Shown in pieces: positions 34,366-42,778 of a stretch of DNA of 42,947 nt. The stretch is taken from positions 1 through 42,947 of the forward strand of contig WHSS01000013.1 of NCBI GenBank assembly GCA_009379975.1. The letters run 5' to 3'. A program made the translations under genes and the position numbers. Origin of the DNA: Actinophytocola sp. Its GTDB lineage: Bacteria > Actinomycetota > Actinomycetes > Mycobacteriales > Pseudonocardiaceae. The notes below the pieces were generated by a model. It had not been told where the DNA came from, made no database searches, and saw only the letters and a list, made by a program, of their open reading frames with translations. Within the stretch, counting starts at the first letter, position 1. The number at the start of each line of letters is the position of its first letter.

Positions 34366-34979
34366 CACGCCGGCGGGAACCGGAGACCCCGATCCTTCTC
34401 GGCGTCACAGCGGAAGTACCAGATCCCTTCCGGACTGGGCCTCGGGATGATGGGCAAGAATCCCACGGCGCCGAAGCAGTGCAGGCCGGCGGTGTTCGCC
34501 TCGTCGATGCTGGTGAAGAACGTGTCGACGTCGGCCACCAGTTCGTGGTTCATGGTGAACGCGATCAACTCCCGGCCGAGGCCGCGGTTCCACAGTCTCG
34601 GGTCGACAACGAAGAACAGATCCATCGATCGCGGTGGCACGCCGTCCGGCAGGACGGCTTGCCCCAGCGTCGCGCCGTGGTAGGGCGTCCAGTTCGAGAA
34701 GACGTTGCCGCCGATGCAGGCGACGGGTTGTGCGGCCTCGTTGAGCACCAGCCACCCGTGCGAGCGCAGCACCGTCATCCCGTCCGAGCTGAGCCCGGGC
34801 CAGCGGTCCATGAGCTGCAGATTGCGATGGATCCATCGCGGCGGGCCCAGAAATCTCTCTACCTCGGGATGCTCGAACCAGTGCTGGATCCGATACGCCC
34901 CGCCCTTGGTCAGCTGTCTCAGCGTGAAGCGAGGTTTGGTGGCGGGTGTTCCATTAATCTTGCGCGTACCCTCGCTCAT
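34305..34979 (-). CDS. GNAT-family N-acetyltransferase with repeat-derived C-terminus
   Basis: 224 residues from ATG 34979, with GAGGAGG four bases upstream. FTLRQLTKGGAYRIQHWFEH, VACIGGNVFSNWTPYHGATL and MDLFFVVDPRLWNRGLGREL IAFTMNHEL (acetyl-CoA pyrophosphate loop RxxGxGxxL-like) identify the GNAT fold. NTAGLHCFGAVGFLPI is the usual last helix-strand. The tail after about residue 208 (EGYSQVSWRGRPEGGRDD) is encoded by a dispersed repeat, so the original C-terminus or stop was probably replaced. A second copy of the same repeat lies just upstream of the start. Substrate is unknown. Confidence 0.8.
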   Translation of the reverse strand: MSEGTRKINGTPATKPRFTLRQLTKGGAYRIQHWFEHPEVERFLGPPRWIHRNLQLMDRWPGLSSDGMTVLRSHGWLVLNEAAQPVACIGGNVFSNWTPYHGATLGQAVLPDGVPPRSMDLFFVVDPRLWNRGLGRELIAFTMNHELVADVDTFFTSIDEANTAGLHCFGAVGFLPIIPRPSPEGIWYFRCDAEKDRGLRFPPACLEGYSQVSWRGRPEGGRDD

Positions 34980-35024
34980 GCCGCCTCCTCGCGGACGTCG
35001 TGGCGGATGCCGCCACCTGGGGCT

Positions 35025-35146
35025 TCTTCAAAAGTCGGGCTATTCACTTCGGCCAGGTCACGCGATCTTGCCCGTCACCTGCAGCCAGCCGTCGCGAACC
35101 ACCCTCCGGGCGGCCCCGCCGACTGACTTGTGAATAGCCCTCCTGG
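35025..35146 (+). repeat. About 110-bp terminal-inverted-repeat element, copy D
   Basis: The left end is altered (TCTTCAAAAGTCGGGCTATT at 35025); the right end is GACTTGTGAATA ending at 35136 and GCCCTCCTGG. The interior matches copy C for more than 60 bp with few changes. It sits in the divergent region between the GNAT gene and the acyl-CoA synthetase. The remaining part (35147-35304) is AT-richer promoter-like DNA. Confidence 0.88.
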
Positions 35147-35290
35147 TGACGCAAATTTTCACCGGCCACCGTGCAGTTTCACGGTTTTTCGCAAATCAGG
35201 CAATGCGGCGTGGATTTTTGTGCCGGATTCGCGACGGTTTTGGCACCCAGCCACCCAGCGGGGACTTGCGCGAAGGTAGCTACTGGCCAG

Positions 35291-35296
35291 TAAGGT
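35291..35296 (+). promoter_or_regulatory. -10 element of the acyl-CoA synthetase gene
   Basis: TAAGGT lies eight bases before ATG 35305, with TTGCGC about 19 bp further upstream as a -35 candidate. No Shine-Dalgarno precedes the ATG, so a leaderless mRNA is likely. Confidence 0.5.
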
Positions 35297-35304
35297 GGCG
35301 GGCC

Positions 35305-37119
35305 ATGGAGACGACAGAGCGCGAAGAAGCCCGTCGAGTCCGGCTGTCCGACGTGCTGAAAGCCCTGCCCAAGCTTGCGCCGGACGCGCTGAGCATGGCT
35401 CGCGGCGCCGTCGGCCTCGCGACGGTGCGTGCCGGCAGCAAGGAGTCGATCGGTCACGTCTTCCAGCAGGCGGCGGGCAGACATCCCGGTCGCGCCTTCA
35501 TCCGGTTCGAAGACACCGAGTTGACCTACGGCGAGGCGAACGCGCAGGTCAACCGGTACGCCGCGGTGCTCGCGCAGCACGGCGCCGGCGACGGATCGGT
35601 GGTTGGCGTGCTGTCGTCGAACCGGCCGGAGACGATGCTGGTCGCGCTCGCCGCCGTCAAGCTCGGCGCCATCGCGGGCATGCTGAACTACAACCAGCGC
35701 GGCGACGTGCTCAACCACAGCCAGCATCTCCTGGACAGCACCGTGTTCGTGGTGGGGGCGGAATGCGAGGACGCGCTCGCTTCGCTGCCGGATGGTGAGC
35801 TGCGCGGCACGGTCATCGGGCTCGCCAACGAGGGTGCCACGCTGCCCGGCCATCCCGATCTCGATGAGCTCGCGGCCAACGCCAGCGAAGAGGACCCGCC
35901 GCAGTGCGCACGGATCACCGCCGACGCGAAGGCGTTCTACATCTTCACCTCGGGTACCACCGGGATGCCGAAGGCCAGCACGATGTCGCACCTGCGCTGG
36001 TTGAAGAGCATGACCGGCCTCGGTGGCCTCGGCGTGCGGCTCAAGCCGGCCGACACGCTGTACTGCTGTCTGCCGCTCTATCACAACAACGCCCTGACGG
36101 TGTCGCTGTCCTCGGTGCTGGCCTCCGGCGCCACGCTCGCGATCGGCCGCTCGTTCTCGGCCTCGCGGTTCTGGGATGACGTGGCGCGCACGCGCTCCAC
36201 CGCGTTCTGCTACATCGGCGAGCTGTGCCGCTACCTGCTCAACCAGCCGGTACGGGAAGCCGAGAAGCACAACAAGGTCAGAGTTGTCGTCGGCAACGGC
36301 CTGCGGCCCGAGCTCTGGCACGAGTTCACCGAGCGCTTCGGCATCGAGCGGGTCGCCGAGTTCTACGGTGCGAGCGAATGCAATTTGGCCTTTGTCAACG
36401 CGCTCAACATCGACCGCACCGCGGGTATCTGCCCGCTGCCGTTCGCCATCGTGGACTACGACCCCGCGACCGAGCAGCCCCGCAGGGACGCCAAGGGCAA
36501 GCTGCGCAAGGTGAGGACCGGCGAGGTCGGGCTGCTCATCACCAAGGTCACCAACCGGGCACCGTTCGACGGCTACACCGACCCCGACGCGACCGAACGC
36601 AAGCTGCTGCGGGGCGCGTTCCGGTCGGGCGACTGCTGGTTCAACACCGGTGACCTGGTGCGCAAGCAGGGTTTCAACCACGTCGCGTTCGCCGACCGGC
36701 TCGGCGACACCTTCCGGTGGAAGGGCGAGAACGTCGCCACCACCGAGGTCGAGGCCGCCTTGGGCGAGCATCCGGCGGTCGAGCAGGCCGTGGTCTATGG
36801 CGTCGGTGTGCCGGGCACCGACGGCAAGGCCGGGATGGCGGCGATCAAGCTCGCCGATGACGCGGCCTTCGACGGGGCGGCCGTCGCCCAGCACCTGGTC
36901 AAGCACCTACCGAGCTACGCGGTGCCGCTGTTCCTCCGCGTGACCGACGAGATCGAGCAGACCTCGACGTTCAAGAGTCGCAAGGTCGACTTGCGCGACG
37001 AAGGCTATGACGCGGAGCGCGTGGCCGACCCGCTATATGTGCTGGCGGGCGACGGTGGATACGTGCCCGCCTACCCGTCGTACCCGGAGGAGGTCGCCGC
37101 CGGCAAGGTGCGTGTCTAA
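35305..37119 (+). CDS. fadD6: Long-chain acyl-CoA synthetase, FadD6/FATP-like
   Basis: 604 residues from ATG 35305; the open frame upstream is repeat and promoter DNA. FYIFTSGTTGMPKASTMSH (about residue 211) is the AMP-binding P-loop. LYCCLPLYHNNALTVSLSSV, RVVVGNGLRPELWHEF, AEFYGASECNLAFVN and FNTGDLVRKQGFNHVAFADR LGDTFRWKGENVATTEVEAAL complete the adenylation domain, and the C-terminal SYAVPLFLRV plus TSTFKSRKVDLRDEGYD supplies the catalytic Lys. The FATP-type signature in FADRLGDTFRWKGENV points to very-long-chain fatty acids, as in mycobacterial FadD6. It activates fatty acids to CoA esters for beta-oxidation or lipid synthesis. The stop overlaps the convergent capA-like stop by three bases. 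Confidence 0.9.
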   Translation: METTEREEARRVRLSDVLKALPKLAPDALSMARGAVGLATVRAGSKESIGHVFQQAAGRHPGRAFIRFEDTELTYGEANAQVNRYAAVLAQHGAGDGSVVGVLSSNRPETMLVALAAVKLGAIAGMLNYNQRGDVLNHSQHLLDSTVFVVGAECEDALASLPDGELRGTVIGLANEGATLPGHPDLDELAANASEEDPPQCARITADAKAFYIFTSGTTGMPKASTMSHLRWLKSMTGLGGLGVRLKPADTLYCCLPLYHNNALTVSLSSVLASGATLAIGRSFSASRFWDDVARTRSTAFCYIGELCRYLLNQPVREAEKHNKVRVVVGNGLRPELWHEFTERFGIERVAEFYGASECNLAFVNALNIDRTAGICPLPFAIVDYDPATEQPRRDAKGKLRKVRTGEVGLLITKVTNRAPFDGYTDPDATERKLLRGAFRSGDCWFNTGDLVRKQGFNHVAFADRLGDTFRWKGENVATTEVEAALGEHPAVEQAVVYGVGVPGTDGKAGMAAIKLADDAAFDGAAVAQHLVKHLPSYAVPLFLRVTDEIEQTSTFKSRKVDLRDEGYDAERVADPLYVLAGDGGYVPAYPSYPEEVAAGKVRV

Positions 37120-38087
37120 CCCCAATCGATGACCAGCCGGTCGTCCTGCCAGGCCACCGCCGTACCGAGGTCGTGGCAGGCCGCGGTGAACCGGTGCCGC
37201 ACCCAGTCGGCGTCGTCGCCATGGGCGAGCCCGGTGTGGGCGCAGTCGAGTTTCAGCGGCCACGCTTCGAGGCGAACCGGCCCGGCCGCGGCCACGTCGA
37301 CCAGGACGAGCAGACCGAGGTCGTTACGCAGCACCGGATCCCGGACGTAGTCGTCGATCACATCGCCCAGGTCGTACAACACGCGGCCGGCGACGCCGTG
37401 AAATACATGCGCCGAGTGCCCCGCGACCAACGTGGCCCCGGCGTCGACCAGATCCCGCGCCGCCCGCCGGACGTGCCGCCGCGGCGCCGTAGTCATGTTC
37501 GGACCCCAGTGGGGCGTCACGATCACGATGTCGGCCTCGGCGGCTAGTTCGCGCACCCGGTCGGTCAACCAGCGAGGCGTCCCGGCATAGAGGTCGGCGA
37601 ACGCGGTGCCCGGGGCGCGCTCGCTCGCCGCGAAGTCCGCTGGGTGATCCGCTATCCCCAGGATCGCGACGTGTTCGTCACCGACCTGCCGGATGACACC
37701 GGAGCGCGCGTCGGCCTCGGTGTCGCCGACTCCGATTACCGCGATGCCGGCGTCGGCCAGTTGCCGACGGGTGTCGGCAAGTGCCAGGTGGCCGTAGTCG
37801 AGCGCGTGATTATTGGCCAGCGTCACGCAGTCGACGCCGAGCCAGATCAGGGTTTCCACCGCGCTGGGTGGCGCTCGGAAGTGGAAGGGCTTGTGTCGCG
37901 GATCCCACTTCGCGCCCCGGTCGGATATGCAGCACTCCAGGTTGGCCACAACGAGATCAGCATCGGCGGCGATGGCCCGGATGTCGTCGTCGAACAGCGC
38001 GAACGGCCCGTCGCGGTTCAGCTGCTCGGCCACCCCGCGACCGAGCATGGTGTCGCCGGCGAGTGCCAGCCGGACGCTGCTCGTCAC
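37116..38087 (-). CDS. CapA family (PgsA-like) metallophosphatase-fold protein
   Basis: A 323-residue protein with the calcineurin-like CapA motifs: LALAGDTMLGRGVAEQL (metal Asp about 12), DADLVVANLECCISDRG, DCVTLANNHALDYGHLALAD, VIVTPHWGPNM and TLVAGHSAHVFHGVAGRVLY. In other bacteria CapA/PgsA takes part in poly-gamma-glutamate synthesis or export. Here no capB/capC partners are present and no signal peptide is visible, so a stand-alone cytoplasmic hydrolase is as likely. It converges on and overlaps the acyl-CoA synthetase stop. A dispersed hairpin lies directly before its start. Confidence 0.85.
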   Translation of the reverse strand: MTSSVRLALAGDTMLGRGVAEQLNRDGPFALFDDDIRAIAADADLVVANLECCISDRGAKWDPRHKPFHFRAPPSAVETLIWLGVDCVTLANNHALDYGHLALADTRRQLADAGIAVIGVGDTEADARSGVIRQVGDEHVAILGIADHPADFAASERAPGTAFADLYAGTPRWLTDRVRELAAEADIVIVTPHWGPNMTTAPRRHVRRAARDLVDAGATLVAGHSAHVFHGVAGRVLYDLGDVIDDYVRDPVLRNDLGLLVLVDVAAAGPVRLEAWPLKLDCAHTGLAHGDDADWVRHRFTAACHDLGTAVAWQDDRLVIDWG

Positions 38088-38106
38088 AGGTCCAGTGTGC
38101 CCAATC

Positions 38107-38155
38107 AGCGAGTGTGACGTTGAGGCAATAGGTTCGTCCGAACGTCACACTCGCT
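38107..38155. repeat. 47-bp GTGACGTT hairpin repeat, copy 4 (perfect arms)
   Basis: AGCGAGTGTGACGTT (38107-38121) and AACGTCACACTCGCT (38141-38155) are perfectly complementary 15-bp arms around the 19-nt loop GAGGCAATAGGTTCGTCCG. It lies between the hydrolase-OsmC stop and the capA-like start, both on the minus strand. Confidence 0.8.
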
Positions 38156-38170
38156 CAACGTCGCAGCCCG

Positions 38171-39391
38171 CTATCCCAGCGTGGTGGCGATGACGGTCTC
38201 GGAGCGCAGTGTGTTGTGCACCGGGCATTTGTCCGCGATCTCCAGCAGCCGCTGCTGCTGGTCGTCGTCGAGATCGCCTTCGAAGTAGACCTGCCGCTCG
38301 ATGCGGTCTACCTTGCCTTCCTTCGTCTCGCAGTCCGCACAGTCCTCCGCGTGGATGTGCGCATGGCGCAGCGTGACCGAGGCCTGGTCGAGCGCCCAAC
38401 CCTTGCGCTCGGCGTACATCCGTACCGTCATGGCGGTGCAAGCGCCGAGCGCGGCGAGCAGCATGTCGTAGGGCGATGGGCCGGTGTCGTCCCCGATCGG
38501 TTTCGGCTCGTCGGCGGTGAGCACGTGGTTGCCCACGACGATCTGCTGGGTGAAACGCCCCGCGCGGGTCTCGGACACCTCGACCAGGCCTTCCGCCTGC
38601 GCCTCCATGCCCGTTTCCACCTCGGCTTCGAAGGCGTACCGGCCTGCCCACGCGGCCAGCACCTTGGCGACGTACTCGGCGTCGGCTCGCTTCGTGAGCA
38701 GATGATCCGCGCCGTCGAGCGCGACGAAGGACCGCGGATGCCGCGCCGCATCGAAGATCTCGCGCGCGTTGTCAACGGAGACCAGCTCATCGGTCGGCGA
38801 ATGCAGCACCAGCAGCGCTGCCCCCAGCTTGTTGATCCGGTCGCGCTGCGGCTGCCCCTCGATGTCGTCGAGGAACTGCTTCTCGATGCAGAACGTCCGC
38901 CCGGCCAGCGTCACATCGGCCTTACCCTTGGCCTCGATCGTCTCGCGCGCGTCGCCGAGCAGATGCGCCACGTGGGCGGGATCGGCAGGGGCGCCCATGG
39001 TGGCCACCGCCCTGGTTTCGGGTATCCGGTGAGCGGTCGCCAGCACCGCGGCGCCGCCGAGCGAGTGTCCGATGAGGATGGACGGTGCCTCGTAGTGCGC
39101 GCGGAGATGATCGGCAGCGCACACCAGGTCATCGGTATTGGAACTGAAGTCGGTAGCGCCGAAGTCACCCTCGGAATTCCCCAGACCGGTGAAGTCGAAG
39201 CGGAGCACCGCGATGCCTTCCTCGGCGAGTTCGCGGGAGATCCGCGTCGCGGCGTGTACGTCCTTGCCGCAGGTGAAGCAGTGCGCGAACAGGGCGTAGG
39301 CCTTCGGCTTTCCGGCAGGCAACTCGAGCCTGGCCGCGAGCGGCGTACCGTGTGAACCGGTGAAGGTGAGTTTCCTGCTGGCCTCGGCCAT
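38171..39391 (-). CDS. Bifunctional alpha/beta hydrolase - OsmC fusion protein
   Basis: 406 residues from ATG 39391 with GAGGAGA upstream. Residues 1-255 are an alpha/beta hydrolase: [37 protein letters not shown], the nucleophile Ser in [34 protein letters not shown] and the His in LDGADHLLT. Residues about 270-406 are an OsmC/Ohr-like domain with two redox Cys in [20 protein letters not shown] and [10 protein letters not shown]. OsmC proteins reduce peroxides. The fused hydrolase may release the thiol or acyl substrate; that is inference. This fusion is known in several bacteria, so it is not a local artefact. The gene is divergent from the patatin. Confidence 0.9.
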   Translation of the reverse strand: MAEASRKLTFTGSHGTPLAARLELPAGKPKAYALFAHCFTCGKDVHAATRISRELAEEGIAVLRFDFTGLGNSEGDFGATDFSSNTDDLVCAADHLRAHYEAPSILIGHSLGGAAVLATAHRIPETRAVATMGAPADPAHVAHLLGDARETIEAKGKADVTLAGRTFCIEKQFLDDIEGQPQRDRINKLGAALLVLHSPTDELVSVDNAREIFDAARHPRSFVALDGADHLLTKRADAEYVAKVLAAWAGRYAFEAEVETGMEAQAEGLVEVSETRAGRFTQQIVVGNHVLTADEPKPIGDDTGPSPYDMLLAALGACTAMTVRMYAERKGWALDQASVTLRHAHIHAEDCADCETKEGKVDRIERQVYFEGDLDDDQQQRLLEIADKCPVHNTLRSETVIATTLG

Positions 39392-39497
39392 GGTTCGCGT
39401 CTCCTCGTCGAGCTGACAACGCCGGAGGAACTGCACCGGCATTCTCATCGTGTCACTATGTCGGCCGATACCGCCGTAACGAGCACATTGGAGCACC

Positions 39498-40397
39498 ATG
39501 ACTCGATCATCGCGGCCACCCGCCGAAGGCCCGGTCGGCTTCGTGCTGTCGGGCGGCGGCAGCATCGGCGCGGTCCAGGTCGGCATGCTGCAGGCGCTCT
39601 ACGAGCGTGGCATCGCACCGGATGTGCTCTACGGCGCCTCGGTGGGGGCGACCAACGGCGCTTTCCTGGCGTCCCGGCCTGCCACCAGCGACACCGCCGA
39701 TGAGCTGGCGCGGGTGTGGTCGGGGCTGCGTACCCGCGATGTGTTCCCGGTCAGCCCGTTGACGGGGCTCCTCGGGTTGCTCGGCCTGCGTGATCACGTG
39801 GTGAGCCCGCGCCGGTTGCGGCGGCTGCTCGAGGCGTGGCTGCAGTTCGAAACCCTGGAGCAGACGGCGACGCCGTTGCACGTGGTGGCCACCGACCTGC
39901 TGCGGGGCGAGGAGTTACGGCTCTCCACGGGGAATGCCTTGAGTGCGGTGCTTGCCAGCGCGGCACTGCCCGGCGTGTTCCCGCCGGTGCGCCGCGGCGG
40001 GAGGGTGCTCGTCGACGGCGGCGTCACCAACAACACCCCGCTCTGCCACGCGGTCGACGCCGGGGTGCGGCGCATCTACGTGCTGCCGACCGGCTACGCC
40101 TGCTCGCTCGAGGACGCGCCGCGCGGGGCGGTCGGCGTCGCGACGCAGTCCCTCAGTGTGCTGGTCCAGCAGCGGCTGGTGCTCGACATCCAGCGGGTGC
40201 CCGAGGAGGTCGAACTCGTTGTGCTGCCGCCGCTGTGCCCGCTCGACGTCTCGCCGGTGGATTTCTCCCGCGGTGCCGAGATGATCGAGCGCAGTCGCAG
40301 GCAGAGCGGCGAGTTCCTGGATGGCCTCGCGCCCGACGGGCGGCATGAGGTGCCGGACATCATGCGGCGCGCCGGCCACCACCACCACGCGCGCTGA
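39498..40397 (+). CDS. Patatin-like phospholipase
   Basis: 299 residues from ATG 39498 with GGAG four bases upstream. The oxyanion loop GFVLSGGGSIGAVQVGML (about residues 14-31), nucleophile LYGASVGATNGAF (Ser about 48) and catalytic Asp in RVLVDGGVTNNTP (about 173) are intact, giving the Ser-Asp dyad of patatins. It probably hydrolyses acyl-lipids in the cytoplasm or at the inner leaflet, as no signal peptide is seen. RRAGHHHHAR at the C-terminus is a natural His-rich tail that runs into a convergent hairpin. Confidence 0.9.
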   Translation: MTRSSRPPAEGPVGFVLSGGGSIGAVQVGMLQALYERGIAPDVLYGASVGATNGAFLASRPATSDTADELARVWSGLRTRDVFPVSPLTGLLGLLGLRDHVVSPRRLRRLLEAWLQFETLEQTATPLHVVATDLLRGEELRLSTGNALSAVLASAALPGVFPPVRRGGRVLVDGGVTNNTPLCHAVDAGVRRIYVLPTGYACSLEDAPRGAVGVATQSLSVLVQQRLVLDIQRVPEEVELVVLPPLCPLDVSPVDFSRGAEMIERSRRQSGEFLDGLAPDGRHEVPDIMRRAGHHHHAR

Positions 40398-40472
40398 AAG
40401 ACGCCTTCAGTCCATTGAGCGCACTGAACGGGCCACTCAGTCCACTGAGCGGACTGAAAGCGTCTTTCAGCG
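40392..40472. terminator. Bidirectional 22-bp stem-loop covering both convergent stop codons
   Basis: 40392-40413 (CGCTGAAAGACGCCTTCAGT plus CC) and 40451-40472 are inverted repeats matching at 21 of 22 positions, enclosing a 37-nt loop with ACTCAGTCCACTGAG as a secondary hairpin. The patatin TGA (40395-40397) lies in the left arm and the FAD-oxidase TGA complement (40467-40469) in the right arm. Confidence 0.75.
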
Positions 40473-42059
40473 CGGGTCGATCAGCACGCCGGGGTTGAGC
40501 ATGCCCAGCGGGTCGAGCGCCGCCTTGGTCGCCCGGAGCGCGGTCGCGAACGGCTCCGGTCGCTGCCGGTCGTAGCCGGGCCGATGATCCCTGCCGACCG
40601 CGTGGTGGTGGGTGATGGTGGCCCGATGCCGGTGCAGCGACTCCATCGCCGCCGCCTTGATGTCGTCCCACATCGCCAGTTCCTGCCCGCGCTTGGCCGC
40701 GGCGATCACCGTGAAGTAGGGCGCGGGGCCGTCCGGGTAGACATGGGTGAATCGGCAGTTGATCATGCCTGGCGCGCCGGTGACTTGTTCGACCGCCGCG
40801 CCGACGTCGGCGCGCACCGCCTGGTACAGCGCGTCGATCCGGTCCCAGGTGCATGCGGTTTCGAAGGTCTCGACGATCGCGCTCATTCTGGCGAGCCCGT
40901 CGCGGAGGTAGGGCATGCGGAGGAAGGCCGAACGCCACGCGTCGGCTGCGGTGTCCGGTTCGCCCGCGGCGCGCTCGTTGGGTTTGCCGCCATGATCGGC
41001 TGCGAGCGTGACCAGTTCTTCGAGCCTGCTGTCCACCGGGTGGTGCGCGGACTCGACGCCGAGCACCAGCACGCTCTCGCCGCCCTCCGCGGCACCGGAG
41101 AGTGCCGCTTCGCCGGGGTCGAGCAACCGGCAGTTGGCCGGATGCAGCCCGGACTGCGACACCGCGCGCACCGCGGCCATCGCGTCGGTGATGTCGTCGA
41201 AGCGCACGGTGGCCGACGCCTTGTGCTGCGGGCGGTCCTGCAGCCGCACCCATGCCTCGGTGATGACGCCGAGGATGCCTTCCGAACCCAGGAACATGCG
41301 GTCCGGTGACGGCCCGGCCCCGGAGCCCGGCAGCCGCCACGATTCGCCGGCCCCCACCGGCGTCACGACCCGCATCGACTCGGTGAGGTCGTCGATGTGC
41401 GTGTACAGCGTCGCGTAATGGCCGCCCGCGCGGGTGGCCAGCCAGCCGCCGAGGGTGGAGAACTCGAAGCTCTGCGGGAAGTGGCGCAACGTGTAGCCGT
41501 GCGGGCGGAGCTGGTCTTCGATGGCGGGCCCGTAGGTGCCTGCCTGAATCCGGGCGGCCCGGCTCGTGGTGTCGACCTCGAGCACGCCGTCCATCGCGGA
41601 CATGTCGAGGCTGAGCACCCCGGCGTGCGTGTCGCCCCGATACTCGACGCCGCCTACGACCGAACTGCCCGCGCCGTAGGGCACGACCGCCACGTTGTTC
41701 GAGCCCGCCCAGTCGAGCATGGCGACTACGTCGGCCTCCGTGTTGGGAAATGCCACCGCGTCGGGCGCGGCCGCGACGCCGCCGTGCAACGCGCGCACGA
41801 CGTCCCGGTACGCCTTGCCGTAGGTGTGGCTCGCGCGGTCCAGCGGCAGCATCGACACGACCTGGGCCAGCGAGGCGGGCGGTGTCAGCCGCGGCTCGGG
41901 CAGCTGGAGGTCGTCGACGTCGGGCGCGGGCAACGGCCGCTCGGGCAGGCCGGGCAACTGCGACGCGAGGGCGGCACACTCCGCGTCCGGCACCATCTCG
42001 TCCGACCAGCCCCACCCCCACCAGGAGCGAGTTCGTGCTGATGCACCCGCTGCGGTCAT
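40467..42059 (-). CDS. FAD-binding oxidase, alkyldihydroxyacetone-phosphate-synthase-like
   Basis: 530 residues from ATG 42059, chosen for GGAAGG about 9 nt upstream; the longer frame lacks a site. The N-terminal WWGWGWSDE motif, the PCMH-type FAD domain (DAVAFPNTEADVVAMLDWAG, VAVVPYGAGSSVVGGVEY, LRHFPQSFEFSTLGGWLATR, DRMFLGSEGILGVITEAWVR) and the C-terminal HHHAVGRDHRPGYDRQ and ALDPLGMLNPGVL match alkylglycerone-phosphate synthase-type oxidases. The His cluster near the C-terminus is the AGPS active-site stretch. Actinobacterial members may oxidise glycolate-like or lipid substrates; ether-lipid synthesis is unproven. It is divergent from the cyclic-nucleotide-binding gene. Confidence 0.88.
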   Translation of the reverse strand: MTAAGASARTRSWWGWGWSDEMVPDAECAALASQLPGLPERPLPAPDVDDLQLPEPRLTPPASLAQVVSMLPLDRASHTYGKAYRDVVRALHGGVAAAPDAVAFPNTEADVVAMLDWAGSNNVAVVPYGAGSSVVGGVEYRGDTHAGVLSLDMSAMDGVLEVDTTSRAARIQAGTYGPAIEDQLRPHGYTLRHFPQSFEFSTLGGWLATRAGGHYATLYTHIDDLTESMRVVTPVGAGESWRLPGSGAGPSPDRMFLGSEGILGVITEAWVRLQDRPQHKASATVRFDDITDAMAAVRAVSQSGLHPANCRLLDPGEAALSGAAEGGESVLVLGVESAHHPVDSRLEELVTLAADHGGKPNERAAGEPDTAADAWRSAFLRMPYLRDGLARMSAIVETFETACTWDRIDALYQAVRADVGAAVEQVTGAPGMINCRFTHVYPDGPAPYFTVIAAAKRGQELAMWDDIKAAAMESLHRHRATITHHHAVGRDHRPGYDRQRPEPFATALRATKAALDPLGMLNPGVLIDPR

Positions 42060-42260
42060 CGACGCCACCTTCCCAAGTCTGCCCCAGTGGATCATGAGAC
42101 ATCCCGGCGCCAGGAGCAACCATCCCTCGTGCGTGAAAGTCCTTGCTCCGGCACGCCTGATCACTCACGACCCGCCTGGGGTCATCGTCGCCCGGCGGTT
42201 GACCGGGCTCGCGGCGGCCGATCCCAGTACGATCGGCGCTGCCGACGAAAGGACGAGCCG

Positions 42261-42686
42261 ATGGCAGAGGGTCCGAAGTCCGGGTCGGAGGCGCGTTTCC
42301 TGCGCGGCTTCCCGACGTTCGAGCGCTTCTCGTCCGGCGAGCTGAACAAGGTGGTGCGAGCCGCCGACCGCGTCAGCCTGCCGGCGAACTGGCCGCTGAT
42401 TCACGAGCAGACGCCCGGCGACGCCTGCTACATCTTGTTGTCCGGCAAGGTCGCGGTGTACGCCGGCCGGGAGCCGGTGGCCGAGCTCGGTCCGGGCGAC
42501 GTGGTCGGTGAGGTCGCGATCCGGCAGGGGCGGCTGCGCTCGGCAACGGTGTCGACCACCGAAGCCGTCGAGATGCTGCGGATCGAAGGCGAGGACCTGA
42601 CCCGGCTGCTGCGGGAACTCCCCGCGCTGCGGGACGCCATGGACGCCACGGCGGCAGAGCATGGTGGCGGTCCGGCTGGCTCATAA
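42261..42686 (+). CDS. Cyclic nucleotide-binding domain protein
   Basis: 141 residues from ATG 42261, with AAAGGA seven bases upstream. GFPTFERFSSGELNKVVRAA leads into a CNB beta-roll: LIHEQTPGDACYILLSGKVA VYAGREPVAELGPGDVVGEVAIRQGRLRSATVSTTEAVEML. The phosphate-binding cassette (GEVAIRQGRLRSATV) retains the Glu and Arg-type positions expected for cAMP/cGMP binding. There is no DNA-binding or kinase domain, so it is a stand-alone sensor that must act through a partner. It is separated by 200 bp from the divergent FAD oxidase, with TACGAT (42228-42233) as a -10 candidate. Confidence 0.85.
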   Translation: MAEGPKSGSEARFLRGFPTFERFSSGELNKVVRAADRVSLPANWPLIHEQTPGDACYILLSGKVAVYAGREPVAELGPGDVVGEVAIRQGRLRSATVSTTEAVEMLRIEGEDLTRLLRELPALRDAMDATAAEHGGGPAGS

Positions 42687-42778
42687 CCCGGGCCAGGGCA
42701 GCCCAGGCCGCGAGCCGAAGGGGTCCTTCGATGTCGTACCTGCCCGGAATGGGCCCGCGGGTTCCGCCTGGCAATCCC

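Noticed and set aside
35179-36906. A 575-codon open frame opposite the acyl-CoA synthetase
   Set aside because: Shadow of a well-supported adenylate-forming enzyme; the translation has no recognisable domain and runs into repeat DNA.
38171-39391. Hydrolase-OsmC fusion considered as a novel gene fusion
   Set aside because: This two-domain arrangement is already known in diverse bacteria and both domains are complete, so it is not new.
40359-40397. HHHH near the patatin C-terminus considered as an engineered tag
   Set aside because: Only four His, in natural codons within a native gene end, with no vector sequence; a natural His-rich tail is sufficient.
42199-42233. TTGACC and TACGAT considered as a -35/-10 pair for the cyclic-nucleotide-binding gene
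   Set aside because: The spacer is 23 bp, too long for a standard sigma-70-type promoter; only the -10 was kept as a candidate.
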